A stretch of 64,000 nucleotides of DNA from Taibaiella lutea (lineage in GTDB: Bacteria; Bacteroidota; Bacteroidia; Chitinophagales; Chitinophagaceae). The translations under genes were made by a program, and so were the position numbers. Under the pieces are notes generated by a model. That model worked only from the letters and a program-made list of their open reading frames with translations, was not told the DNA's origin and did no database searches. Location of the stretch: the NCBI RefSeq assembly GCF_008629695.1, contig NZ_VWSH01000002.1, positions 403,410 through 467,409 on the forward strand. The letters are read 5' to 3'. Shown here piece by piece: positions 26,783 through 34,626 of this stretch; positions within the stretch are counted from its first letter, which is position 1; each line of letters opens with the position of its first letter.

Positions 26783-26815
26783 ACCCCGAAAACGTTATAG
26801 TCTTCGGGGTGTTTG
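26783..26815. terminator. Terminator between convergent genes
   Basis: Arms accccgaa (26783-26790) and ttcggggt (26803-26810) with a 12-nt loop, between the propeller gene and the convergent thioesterase; T-rich on the plus side. Confidence 0.6.
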
Positions 26816-26821
26816 TCTTCT

Positions 26822-27244
26822 CTAATGAGGGAGGCTAAAAAAAGGTATTAATTTTTCAAATAAAATTTCAGGCATCGGAATCTTTCTTTTTGTTTTAGGA
26901 TCAAAAAAGACAAGCGTTACAATACCTTCATTCAATAACTTGCCTGCTTCGTTGTATAAATCAGAATGGAACTGTATCTGAGAGCTTTCTTTATCTAAAA
27001 CTTTCAGGCTCGTTTTTACAGTTACCAAATCATCATACAAGGCCGGACGGTAATATTTTGCATTCATTTCAACAACCGGCATCATAACTCCGGCTTCTTC
27101 CAATTCCCTGTAAGTAAAGCCCAACTGGCGAATTGCTTCCGCTCGTCCCTGCTCATAATACAAAGCATAAAAGCCATAATACAAATAACCCATCTGATCC
27201 GTTTCGCCGTATCGTACTCTTATCTGGGTTGTTGAGGTGTACAT
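26822..27244 (-). CDS. Acyl-CoA thioesterase, YbgC/4HBT hotdog family
   Basis: 140 residues, single hotdog domain. The N-terminal motif VRYGETDQMGYLYYGFYALY carries the conserved Asp of the 4HBT family (form YxETDxMGxxxxxxY), followed by YEQGRAEAIRQLGFTYREL on the long helix and MNAKYYRPALYDDLVTVKT. Family members hydrolyse acyl-CoA thioesters in the cytosol. It is downstream of the YebC gene on the same strand, separated by an 87-nt spacer containing an inverted word repeat. Confidence 0.9.
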   Translation of the reverse strand: MYTSTTQIRVRYGETDQMGYLYYGFYALYYEQGRAEAIRQLGFTYRELEEAGVMMPVVEMNAKYYRPALYDDLVTVKTSLKVLDKESSQIQFHSDLYNEAGKLLNEGIVTLVFFDPKTKRKIPMPEILFEKLIPFFSLPH

Positions 27245-27246
27245 TT

Positions 27247-27330
27247 ATTTAGTAGATAGTTGTTAGTAAATAGTCGATAGTTAATTGAATTGCTATACTA
27301 ACAACTATACACTATCGACTAACCACTAAA
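27247..27330. repeat. AT-rich inverted word repeat in spacer
   Basis: A left part made of tagttgttagta and agtcgatagt words and a right part with taacaacta and actatcgact form an imperfect inverted pair. It fills the gap between the YebC and thioesterase genes. Confidence 0.55.
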
Positions 27331-27331
27331 A

Positions 27332-28042
27332 TTAAGCCATATTATGAAACACACGCTGAACATCATCATCCTGCTCAACACGTTCTATTAATTTGAAAAC
27401 ATCTTCAGCTTGTTCATCAGTTACTTCAACGGTATTTGATGGAAGCCATTCTGTTTCAGAAGAAATAGGCGTGATTCCTTTTTCTTCTAATGCTTTTTGC
27501 ATGTTGCCAAAATCGGCAAACTCACAACGAATAATCAGATTTCCGTCACTGTCTTCACCTAATTCATCCAGTCCCGCATCAATCAATTCCAATTCAAGTT
27601 CATCGGTGCTCAAGCCTTCGGGGTTCAATTTAAACATACCTAAATGACGAAATGTAAAGGCTACAGAACCACTATTTCCAAGGGTTCCGCCGGTTTTATT
27701 GAATAAGGAACGGACATTGGCAACTGTTCTGGTTGTATTGTCTGTTGCAGTTTCTACCAGTATAGCAATGCCATGTGGAGCATAACCTTCATACAAAACC
27801 TCCTCGTAACTGCTGGTATCTTTTCCCAAGGCATTTTTGATGGCCGCTTCCACACGGTCCTTAGGCATGTTGATGGCTTTGGCATTTTGCATACAGCGGC
27901 GCAATGCTGGATTTGTTTCAGGACTTGCACCACCTTTTTTTACCGCGATAGCGATCTCCTTTCCTATTCTGGTAAAGCCTTTCGCCATTTTATCATAGCG
28001 GGCAAACATTTTAGATTTACGAACTTCAAATATACGTCCCAT
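27332..28042 (-). CDS. YebC/PmpR family regulator (TACO1-like)
   Basis: 236 residues, the usual size. The start MGRIFEVRKSKMFARYDKMA and KGFTRIGKEIAIAVKKGG is the Bacteroidota form of the family (others start MAGHSKWANIKHRK). NPALRRCMQNAKAINMPKDR, YEGYAPHGIAILVETATDN, NKTGGTLGNSGSVAFTF and the C-terminal MP-like VEVTDEQAEDVFKLIERVEQ with DDDVQRVFHN are all family marks. Members act in translation of difficult mRNAs and/or DNA-linked regulation. An upstream TTG-N19-TAnnTTTG promoter is present. Confidence 0.95.
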   Translation of the reverse strand: MGRIFEVRKSKMFARYDKMAKGFTRIGKEIAIAVKKGGASPETNPALRRCMQNAKAINMPKDRVEAAIKNALGKDTSSYEEVLYEGYAPHGIAILVETATDNTTRTVANVRSLFNKTGGTLGNSGSVAFTFRHLGMFKLNPEGLSTDELELELIDAGLDELGEDSDGNLIIRCEFADFGNMQKALEEKGITPISSETEWLPSNTVEVTDEQAEDVFKLIERVEQDDDVQRVFHNMA

Positions 28043-28072
28043 AAATATGGATGAATTTTTTTAATAAGGTTG

Positions 28073-28102
28073 CAAAAATAATTAAAATTTGGCGGCATTC
28101 AA
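28073..28102 (-). promoter_or_regulatory. yebC-type gene promoter, TTG-N19-TATTTTTG
   Basis: Minus strand: TTG (28100-28102), 19-nt spacer, TATTTTTG (28073-28080), 31 nt before the ATG. Matches the Bacteroidota consensus in both boxes and spacing. Confidence 0.65.
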
Positions 28103-28139
28103 CCTCTTATCCCTTTTTTCGTGAACAGGATAAAAGATG

Positions 28140-30080
28140 CTATTTAGATGGGACAAACATCTTATTATTTATCAAAGCGCCATTATAAATCTGTACAAAA
28201 GCTTCCCAGTTCCGCATTGCTTTTTGTGCTTCTTTAATTGTGTCAATGGCATTGACAAGATTGTTTTTTCCCAAAGAATCCACCGGATACTGGTATGCCT
28301 CAATAATCTTATTATCTGAAATTTTTAATTGATAACCATTGTTCACCCAATTATAAATGCCGCTCAGTTTTGCAGCCATGAATTTAGGTTCATTGGTTGC
28401 GAAAGCGCTGCTACCGAAGGAAAAGAAAGGCTTTTTATAGCCTAAATAATCTAAAATACTTGGCTGGATATCGATTTGCTGCATTAAAGTCTTGTTCATG
28501 CCCTTTAAGCCTGAATCTCCCGGTGCAAAAAATATAATCGGAATCTGGTAGCGGCCTAATCCTGAAGCATAATAATCATTGCTTGCATAAGGAGAGCAAT
28601 GATCGGCAGTTATAACAAAGAGTGTATTTTTATACCAGGCCTCTTTGCTGGCTGTTTCAAAGAAGCGACGAATAGCAAAATCGGTATAACCGATAGATTC
28701 CTGCACCGGCATAGTGCCTTTTGGAAAGGTATTTTTATATTTTGCAGGTAATGGGAAAGGGTGGTGGGATGTAACCGTAAAAACCGTTGTCATAAAAGGT
28801 TGTGGCATATTATTCATGCCCTTTATGAAATACTGCAGGAAAGGTTCATCATAGATTCCCCAGCTTCCGTCGTAGTCTTTTTCATTATTATATTCTGTCC
28901 TGCCGAAATACTTTTGATAGCCTGCTTCCTTCGAAAAAATATCAAAGCTCATGGAGCCATTGGTAGCGCCATGATAAAAGGCCGTTGTGTAATTTTCTGC
29001 ATCAAGCAAAGCGGGTAGGGCAGTGAAATGATTATTGCTGTAAATAGAGGTCGTAATCGGTTCTTCCATCAATGCAGGAATACTTGCGACAATTGCAGGC
29101 AGGCCTTCATTAGAATGCAAACCATTGGCATAAGCATTACTGAAAGTCATGCTTTGGTCCATCAGGCTATCTAAAAACGGCGTATAGCTTTTAAAGCCGC
29201 CTAATTTTGTAAATTCCTTGGAAAGCCCTTCCACAATGATTATTACAACATTTTTTTTCTGAAAATCCTGGTTATTATTATATTGCTTAACCGGATTTAT
29301 GAGTTGCCTTGCTGCTTCATCAGGCATAAAATGCATTTCTTCCAACCTGTCGCCCTGCCAGGAATTGATGATGCTGAACGGTGTATTCAGCACAATAGCT
29401 GTATATTTTGGCGGACTGACTTCTATAGCATTTCTTATATTGATTGGAATGAACTGAATACCACCGCGTATGCCAACTACAATCAATGCTGAAGTAATTA
29501 ATAATATGCAGAAACGCAATAAAAATAGTAAAGGTGTCTTTAGTTGGTGCTGTTCAGGCTTTATGTTTGAATGTGCTTTTTCAAATTTTCTGTCGATGTT
29601 TTTATACAGCCTTGCATATAAATAAATGACTGCAATGATAGGTATCAGCAAATACCAGTACAACCTGATAAAGTCAGGTAATAAAGAAAGAAAATCGCCT
29701 TTGGATGTTATTAATGCAAGAATATCTATAGTCGCACGCTTATGATTAAAAGCAAAGTAAATCCAGTCACTTGCTTCAAACAACAATGCAATACTATTAA
29801 TTATTATAAAAAGCAGGCCGATGATTTTTTGAAAGTTCCGGTATTTTAAAGTGTCGAAGGGAAGCAATAAAAGAAACGCAAGTAAACCATTCAGTGCAAG
29901 AATGGCTGAAAGATCAAATCTTATGCCATGAAGCATTAAGGCTATAAAATCGACGAAAGATAAATCTGTAAAGGTATTTTGATTAAAAAGAAAAAAGCAG
30001 ATCCTGAATACAGCATAGAATAACAATAAGCTGAAAATAAGACAACAGGCTTTTGAAAGTGCTAAAAAGTAACGCGACAT
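28140..30080 (-). CDS. LTA synthase family sulfatase/phosphoglycerol transferase
   Basis: Five hydrophobic segments in the first 240 residues, then an extracytoplasmic alkaline-phosphatase-superfamily domain. Motifs: VVIIIVEGLSKEFTKLGGF (first metal site, with Glu), NGLHSNEGLPAIVASIPALM (the probable nucleophile Ser region), FYHGATNGSMSFD, GIYDEPFLQYF, FTVTSHHPFPLP, and LFVITADHCSP (metal Asp-His pair). The layout matches LtaS-like and related membrane phosphotransferases. A Gram-negative Bacteroidota cell has no lipoteichoic acid, so the substrate is probably another phospholipid head group or glycan (inference). It is upstream of the YebC gene on the same strand. Confidence 0.88.
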   Translation of the reverse strand: MSRYFLALSKACCLIFSLLLFYAVFRICFFLFNQNTFTDLSFVDFIALMLHGIRFDLSAILALNGLLAFLLLLPFDTLKYRNFQKIIGLLFIIINSIALLFEASDWIYFAFNHKRATIDILALITSKGDFLSLLPDFIRLYWYLLIPIIAVIYLYARLYKNIDRKFEKAHSNIKPEQHQLKTPLLFLLRFCILLITSALIVVGIRGGIQFIPINIRNAIEVSPPKYTAIVLNTPFSIINSWQGDRLEEMHFMPDEAARQLINPVKQYNNNQDFQKKNVVIIIVEGLSKEFTKLGGFKSYTPFLDSLMDQSMTFSNAYANGLHSNEGLPAIVASIPALMEEPITTSIYSNNHFTALPALLDAENYTTAFYHGATNGSMSFDIFSKEAGYQKYFGRTEYNNEKDYDGSWGIYDEPFLQYFIKGMNNMPQPFMTTVFTVTSHHPFPLPAKYKNTFPKGTMPVQESIGYTDFAIRRFFETASKEAWYKNTLFVITADHCSPYASNDYYASGLGRYQIPIIFFAPGDSGLKGMNKTLMQQIDIQPSILDYLGYKKPFFSFGSSAFATNEPKFMAAKLSGIYNWVNNGYQLKISDNKIIEAYQYPVDSLGKNNLVNAIDTIKEAQKAMRNWEAFVQIYNGALINNKMFVPSK

Positions 30081-30207
30081 TGATGATTAATATCGTTAAA
30101 GTAAATTTATTGGTGAAGTTTTGATAAAATAAAGGTAAAGCTATTCTATAAATTGTGTCCTGATTTTTGAAGCAGGCACTCTTTTCTGACAAAGTAAAAA
30201 TTTGGAT

Positions 30208-30242
30208 TTTGAAAAATGCCTTTGTATAAAACCTTACATTTG
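30208..30242 (+). promoter_or_regulatory. Candidate promoter TTTG-N23-TACATTTG
   Basis: TTTG at 30208-30211 and TACATTTG at 30235-30242, 23 nt before the ATG of the biotin carrier gene. Spacing is at the long end. Confidence 0.5.
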
Positions 30243-30265
30243 CAGCTATTATTGCACAATTATAA

Positions 30266-30766
30266 ATGAATAAAATTAAAATAAACGATCGCTCCGAATG
30301 GAATGTTTCTGTTGAGAACGATATAGCACAATTAAACGAATCTGCTGTTTCATGGGACATGAAAGCATTGCCTGATGGTACTTTCAGCATTCTTGCAAAT
30401 GGAAAGAGCTATAATGCCATTATTGAAAATATTGATCGCGATGCCAAACAAATGAAGCTGAAGATTAATGGAAATATATATGAACTTTCCATTAAAGAAC
30501 CGATTGACCAGCTTTTGCAAAGCATGGGCCTTAATATTTCTACCGTAAAGAAAGCAGATACCATTAAAGCGCCAATGCCGGGCCTGATATTAAAAATATT
30601 GGTGGAGGAAGGCCAGAACATTAAGAAAGGAGAGCCTGTATTGATTCTGGAGGCTATGAAAATGGAAAATGTTTTTAAAGCTCCGGCAGATGCAATTGTA
30701 AAAGCTATTAAAGTTGAAGAACGTAAAGCTGTGGAGAAAGGTGAAGTGCTGATTGAATTAGCTTAA
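30266..30766 (+). CDS. Biotin carboxyl carrier protein (biotin/lipoyl domain protein)
   Basis: 166 residues. The C-terminal 75 form a biotinyl domain: IKAPMPGLILKILVEEGQNI, then EPVLILEAMKMENVF with the biotin-accepting Lys in AMKM, then EKGEVLIELA. The N-terminal 90 residues are a beta-rich region of the kind found in carrier subunits of acyl-CoA carboxylases or decarboxylases (pyruvate/propionyl-CoA type) rather than AccB of fatty acid synthesis. No carboxylase subunit is adjacent; the next gene encodes a DUF4476 protein. Confidence 0.9.
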   Translation: MNKIKINDRSEWNVSVENDIAQLNESAVSWDMKALPDGTFSILANGKSYNAIIENIDRDAKQMKLKINGNIYELSIKEPIDQLLQSMGLNISTVKKADTIKAPMPGLILKILVEEGQNIKKGEPVLILEAMKMENVFKAPADAIVKAIKVEERKAVEKGEVLIELA

Positions 30767-30792
30767 TTGCTATGACGCAAAAAGATGAACCG

Positions 30793-31833
30793 ATGAAAAA
30801 ACATATCCTGTCTATACTTTTATTGTTGGCCTTTTCTGTTAATACCTTGATGGCCAAAGATTATGCTTATATATATATAGAAGGTGATAAGCAAACACCT
30901 TTTTATGTAAAGCTGGAAGGACAAATGATGCCAAGGTTAGGTAAGAATTACTGTATTCTTCCCAATCTTGATGCGGGTGTAACCAATATAGAAATCTTAT
31001 TTCAGCAGAATTTGTTTCCGCCTCAAAAGTTCGTTGTAAAAATCCCAGAAGGTGGCAGCAGAGGTTTTCTGTTGAAGAAAATAAATGACCGCCAGTTTGC
31101 TTTGTATGATATGCAGCAGGGCTTTTCATTGGTTTCGGGTAATGATATTAATGATGATCGGCTATTGCCCGTAAACACCGCAGCCGTAAATGTACCTCCT
31201 GTTACTTCATCGCAGGTAAATACGACGGAAACTTTACCTGCATTTGTACCTTCTGCAAAAACCAAATCGAAAAAAACGAAAACCGATGATGCCGTAAATC
31301 AGGCGGAAACTCCGAAAGAGCGCAAGTTTATTCCTGACATGGAACTGAACACTGCCGGTGGAAGCATACCTCCTGCTACTGTTCCTGTAGCAACTGTTCC
31401 CGTTGCAACCAGACCGGGACGTACTATAGAACCTGATACAGATAACAGGCTTGCTGCTGCAGATGCCGATGAATTTGAAGAAGATAAGAAAGAGGCCGGC
31501 AATAATACTTTAGTTGCTCCTGGTATTCCGAATTCAGATTGCAAAACCGCAATGTCAAATGATGCTTTTGAAGATTTTGCAACGAAAATTCTTGATCAGG
31601 TAACCGATGATGACAAATTGAAAGTGCTGAATAAGGACAAGAACAGATACTGCTTCACAACAGAACAGGTACGGATTATAGCTAATAATCTTGAGACGCA
31701 GTCAGGAAGGTATGAAGTAACGAAAATCCTGTTTTCAAGAACAAGCGACCAGGATAATTATCCAAAACTGGAAGCGCTATTCAAAACAAACTATCTGAAA
31801 GAGAAGTTTAAGGAGATAATTAACCCGAAATAA
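30793..31833 (+). CDS. Secreted DUF4476 protein
   Basis: The ATG at 30793 is chosen because the signal peptide (MKKHILSILLLLAFSVNTLMA) begins there; an ATG 21 bases earlier adds only charged residues. After the signal peptide comes a 90-residue beta domain (YAYIYIEGDKQTPFYVKLEG), a long low-complexity Thr/Pro/Val/Lys linker (residues 125-235), and a C-terminal helical DUF4476 domain (CKTAMSNDAFEDFATKIL ... TEQVRIIANNLETQSGRYEV). Function of the domain is unknown. It begins 27 bp after the biotin carrier stop. Confidence 0.82.
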   Translation: MKKHILSILLLLAFSVNTLMAKDYAYIYIEGDKQTPFYVKLEGQMMPRLGKNYCILPNLDAGVTNIEILFQQNLFPPQKFVVKIPEGGSRGFLLKKINDRQFALYDMQQGFSLVSGNDINDDRLLPVNTAAVNVPPVTSSQVNTTETLPAFVPSAKTKSKKTKTDDAVNQAETPKERKFIPDMELNTAGGSIPPATVPVATVPVATRPGRTIEPDTDNRLAAADADEFEEDKKEAGNNTLVAPGIPNSDCKTAMSNDAFEDFATKILDQVTDDDKLKVLNKDKNRYCFTTEQVRIIANNLETQSGRYEVTKILFSRTSDQDNYPKLEALFKTNYLKEKFKEIINPK

Positions 31834-31846
31834 AGTTCATCGCCTT

Positions 31847-31939
31847 AGATTTGACAACTTTTGAAAGGGATAAACAATCTAAAAAAGGTTATCACTGTAG
31901 AATTTGAGATTTGACAACTTTTTAAAAGTTGTCAAATCT
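31847..31939 (+). repeat. Direct and inverted gatttgacaactttt repeat, probable terminator
   Basis: agatttgacaactttt occurs at 31847 and 31907; the second copy pairs with aaaagttgtcaaatct at 31924-31939 to make a long stem with a very small loop. It lies after the DUF4476 gene and before a convergent gene. Confidence 0.65.
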
Positions 31940-31976
31940 GTAAAAAATAATAGATTCACTTCTCGCAAAAAGACGC

Positions 31977-32795
31977 TTATTTTTTGTTTGCTTTAAAATT
32001 CAGTCCGAAAAACAGGTATTCTTTTCTGAGTTTGCTTTTTTGCTGAATTTCATTTTCCATTTTCAAAAGAGTTTCAGGATCCGTATTCTTATACCTGTAA
32101 GGTAAAAAGTAACGTACATATTGTATCGACTTTTTATCAACTTCAAAATGATTGTTTGTCATCAGATGGTTCCATTCTTTAAGGCTTCTGATGTTTTCAT
32201 TGCCGATTAAGATATCCTTCTGCAACTTTTCATCCCAATGCTTGATAATACGTTTATTACCTCTGTATTTATAAAGCTTAATATTTTGGATAATGTTGCT
32301 GCCGTTTTCCTCGATGGCAATTATATTGCCTTCCTTTTTTAAAGCTTTATGAAAAATCCCTAAAGCATCGTCAATTGGTTCCAGATGATGAAGCGTATCC
32401 TGAACTATGATGCAGTCGTAGCTTTCAGCCGGTGGTGGCGCATCAAATAAGTTTTCATACGAACAGGTAAATAAATTGGCATTCCCGAACTGATTCCAGT
32501 ATCCGTAACGTTCATTTACACTTTCAAAATAAAACTCCAGGGTTGTACCATGTACTTTTATGCCATTCATGGCAAGGAACAGACCTGTTGTTCCATAGCC
32601 TGAACCACAATCCCATACCGCTTTTGCCGGATTATTAATATGCGCGGCTATGTATCTGAGTCTTTCTAAAAAATAATTCTTTCTGAAATGAAAAGAGGAA
32701 GGCTTACCTAAAAATTTATAATAACGATGCATCTCTTCATGCTGCTCCAGCTCTTTCAGGAATAGCTCAAAAAAATGTTCGGGGGTCATTTGCAT
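31977..32795 (-). CDS. SAM-dependent methyltransferase (class I)
   Basis: 272 residues. Motif I is VWDCGSGYGTTGLFLAMNG (about 65), followed by an acidic strand end (TTLEFYFES) and motif post-I region YDCIIVQDTLHHLEPIDDAL, typical of small-molecule methyltransferases. The C-terminal 100 residues (IKLYKYRGNKRIIKHWDEKL, then NHLMTNNHFEVDKKSIQYV) are specific to this group and substrate cannot be told. A CAAATCTA (minus TAGATTTG) box at 32814 may be its -7 element. Convergent with DUF4476, divergent from the TylF-like gene. Confidence 0.82.
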   Translation of the reverse strand: MQMTPEHFFELFLKELEQHEEMHRYYKFLGKPSSFHFRKNYFLERLRYIAAHINNPAKAVWDCGSGYGTTGLFLAMNGIKVHGTTLEFYFESVNERYGYWNQFGNANLFTCSYENLFDAPPPAESYDCIIVQDTLHHLEPIDDALGIFHKALKKEGNIIAIEENGSNIIQNIKLYKYRGNKRIIKHWDEKLQKDILIGNENIRSLKEWNHLMTNNHFEVDKKSIQYVRYFLPYRYKNTDPETLLKMENEIQQKSKLRKEYLFFGLNFKANKK

Positions 32796-33078
32796 TGGTT
32801 TTTACGATTTTTGCAAATCTAAGGAATAGGCTTTGAATCAATGGTACTAAGTTTGTCAGGAATACTGCTTCGTGTTTTAGCTACGTGCTTTTATTCTGTT
32901 TTGTTTAATGCGTTGTACAGCTATAATTATTTATTCAATCGTTATTTGCAATCTTCCTCACTGTTTTGGAAAGAGAAGTACCTTTTAAAGGTATAAAGAA
33001 TGAAATTTATACACTATTTTTGAAGGCTTAAAAAGAACAATTTCCATCATAGATTATATATTCTGTGAAATAACTTAT

Positions 33079-33747
33079 ATGTCCGTTTCAAGATTCCTCT
33101 TTCATTCGTTGTCCAAAATATTAGCGACTAAAAGCTTATACCTGACCAAATCGCTCAATTATAAATCGAGCCAAAGTCTGCCGCCTAATTATGACTATGT
33201 GCGCTTTTCAACTTTGGGGCTTTGCTATGAAGAAATTATTAATAAAGGTGTGAAGGGAAATATAGCGGAAGTAGGCGTTTATAAGGGTGTTTTTGCAAAG
33301 CGCATGAATAAGTTGTTTAGCGACAGAAAACTTTATCTCTTTGATACTTTCGAGGGCTTTGACGGAAAAGATGTGGAGGTTGAAAAAAATAGCGGGTATT
33401 CAAAAGGTGATCAGGATTTTTCCGATACAAGTGTGCAAATGGTAATGAGTAACATGCCTTATCCTGAAAAGTGTATTGTGAAAAAAGGCTTTTTCCCTGA
33501 TACAGCTTCAGATGTAGAAGATTCTTTTTGCTTCGTTAGTCTGGATGCAGACCTTTATGAGCCCATTCTTCAGGGGTTGATTTTCTTTTATCCCAGACTT
33601 GAAAAAGGTGGTTATATTTTTATTCATGATTTTAATAACGATGAATATAAAGGCGCCCGCCCGGCTGTTTTGAAATATTGTAATGAGAATGGAATCAATT
33701 ACGTTCCTATTCCCGATAGCGGAGGAACGGTTATAATTACGAAATAA
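33079..33747 (+). CDS. TylF/MycF-like O-methyltransferase
   Basis: 222 residues. NIAEVGVYKGVFAKRMNKLF is the family's SAM-binding start, LYLFDTFEGFDGKDVE the second strand, and FCFVSLDADLYEPILQGLIF with FFYPRLEKGGYIFIHDFNND the metal-binding Asp region, all as in TylF/MycF-type (macrocin O-methyltransferase) proteins. In Bacteroidota these occur in polysaccharide or LPS loci and probably methylate sugars; here the gene is isolated from glycan genes but 330 bp from another methyltransferase transcribed away from it. Confidence 0.88.
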   Translation: MSVSRFLFHSLSKILATKSLYLTKSLNYKSSQSLPPNYDYVRFSTLGLCYEEIINKGVKGNIAEVGVYKGVFAKRMNKLFSDRKLYLFDTFEGFDGKDVEVEKNSGYSKGDQDFSDTSVQMVMSNMPYPEKCIVKKGFFPDTASDVEDSFCFVSLDADLYEPILQGLIFFYPRLEKGGYIFIHDFNNDEYKGARPAVLKYCNENGINYVPIPDSGGTVIITK

Positions 33748-33853
33748 GACGATTTTTATTCTTCACATCCTCGATTATTTATATCCTCGATTAACGCTAT
33801 ATAGGAATAAACAATTATCTGTTTCTTAACAAACCGATTCTTTATCTATGGGA

Positions 33854-33861
33854 TAAATTTG
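33854..33861 (+). promoter_or_regulatory. -7 box TAAATTTG before the DUF1579 lipoprotein gene
   Basis: Exact TAnnTTTG match 27 nt before the ATG at 33889; no clear -33 box. This placement also argues against an upstream start at 33859. Confidence 0.45.
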
Positions 33862-33888
33862 TATTTTGTTTTTCTAAATTTTCAAAAT

Positions 33889-34551
33889 ATGAAAAAAACG
33901 TTCCTACTTTCATGTGCGGCAGCACTATTATTGGTTTCCTGCAACAATAATGGAAATCAGAATGAGGCAGTAAAAAATGATACTGTAACTACTGCAACTA
34001 ATGATGCGAAGACTGAAGAGGCCTGGGTTCCGGTTGATTCGGCAACTATGATGCAAAAGTGGATGGAATATGCTACTCCCGGAGAAATGCACAAAATGCT
34101 TGCTTCCTGGGAAGGATCATGGGAAGGCGATATGACTTCCTGGGATTATGAAGGTTCGGCTCCCAGGCAATCAAAAGTACATGCCGAATATAAAATGATT
34201 CTGGGTGGCAAATATCTTAGCAGTACCCATAAAGGAGATATGATGGGAATGTCTTTTGAAGGTCATGATTTGTTAGCTTATGACAATGCAACTAAAAAGT
34301 TTGTGGATATATGGGTAGATAATTTTGGTACAGGTGTGATGCATTTAACCGGTGATTATGATGCTTCTGCTAAAACTTTAACGCTTTCGGGAATGTCTCC
34401 TGATATTTGCCATCCGGGTAAAGAATGTGAAACGAAACAAGTAATTAGTATTGTTGACGACACACATCATAAAATGGAAATGTACGGCCCGGATCCTAAA
34501 ACGGGAAAAATGTTTAAAATGATGGAGATTAGTTCAACAAAGAAAATGTAA
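33889..34551 (+). CDS. DUF1579 family lipoprotein
   Basis: The start at 33889 gives a clean lipoprotein signal (MKKTFLLSCAAALLLVSC); an ATG 30 bases upstream overlaps the -7 promoter box. The mature protein begins with an Asn/Thr linker and then a DUF1579-like domain: ATPGEMHKMLASWEGSWEGD, LGGKYLSSTHKGDMMGMSFE, HDLLAYDNATKKFVDIWVD and ATKTLTLSG-like AKTLTLSGMSPDIC. DUF1579 proteins are lipocalin-like beta barrels of unknown function. It is a single-gene unit closed by a bidirectional terminator shared with secA. Confidence 0.88.
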   Translation: MKKTFLLSCAAALLLVSCNNNGNQNEAVKNDTVTTATNDAKTEEAWVPVDSATMMQKWMEYATPGEMHKMLASWEGSWEGDMTSWDYEGSAPRQSKVHAEYKMILGGKYLSSTHKGDMMGMSFEGHDLLAYDNATKKFVDIWVDNFGTGVMHLTGDYDASAKTLTLSGMSPDICHPGKECETKQVISIVDDTHHKMEMYGPDPKTGKMFKMMEISSTKKM

Positions 34552-34565
34552 TTACTCCTGTAAAT

Positions 34566-34605
34566 AAAAGAAAAACTCAAGCTTTAAAGCTTGAGTTTTT
34601 CTTTT
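34566..34605. terminator. Bidirectional terminator
   Basis: Perfect 20+20-nt palindrome with centre caagctttaaagcttg and A/T tracts on both sides, between the convergent DUF1579 and secA genes. Confidence 0.85.
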
Positions 34606-34626
34606 ATAACAAGTATTGTTATGTGC

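Noticed and set aside
28140-30080. True lipoteichoic acid synthase
   Set aside because: The fold fits, but a Bacteroidota cell has no lipoteichoic acid, so only the family name is used.
29983-30390. 135-codon minus-strand frame overlapping the LTA-synthase-like and biotin carrier gene starts
   Set aside because: It covers two well-supported gene starts and the promoter at 30208-30242, and encodes no recognised feature.
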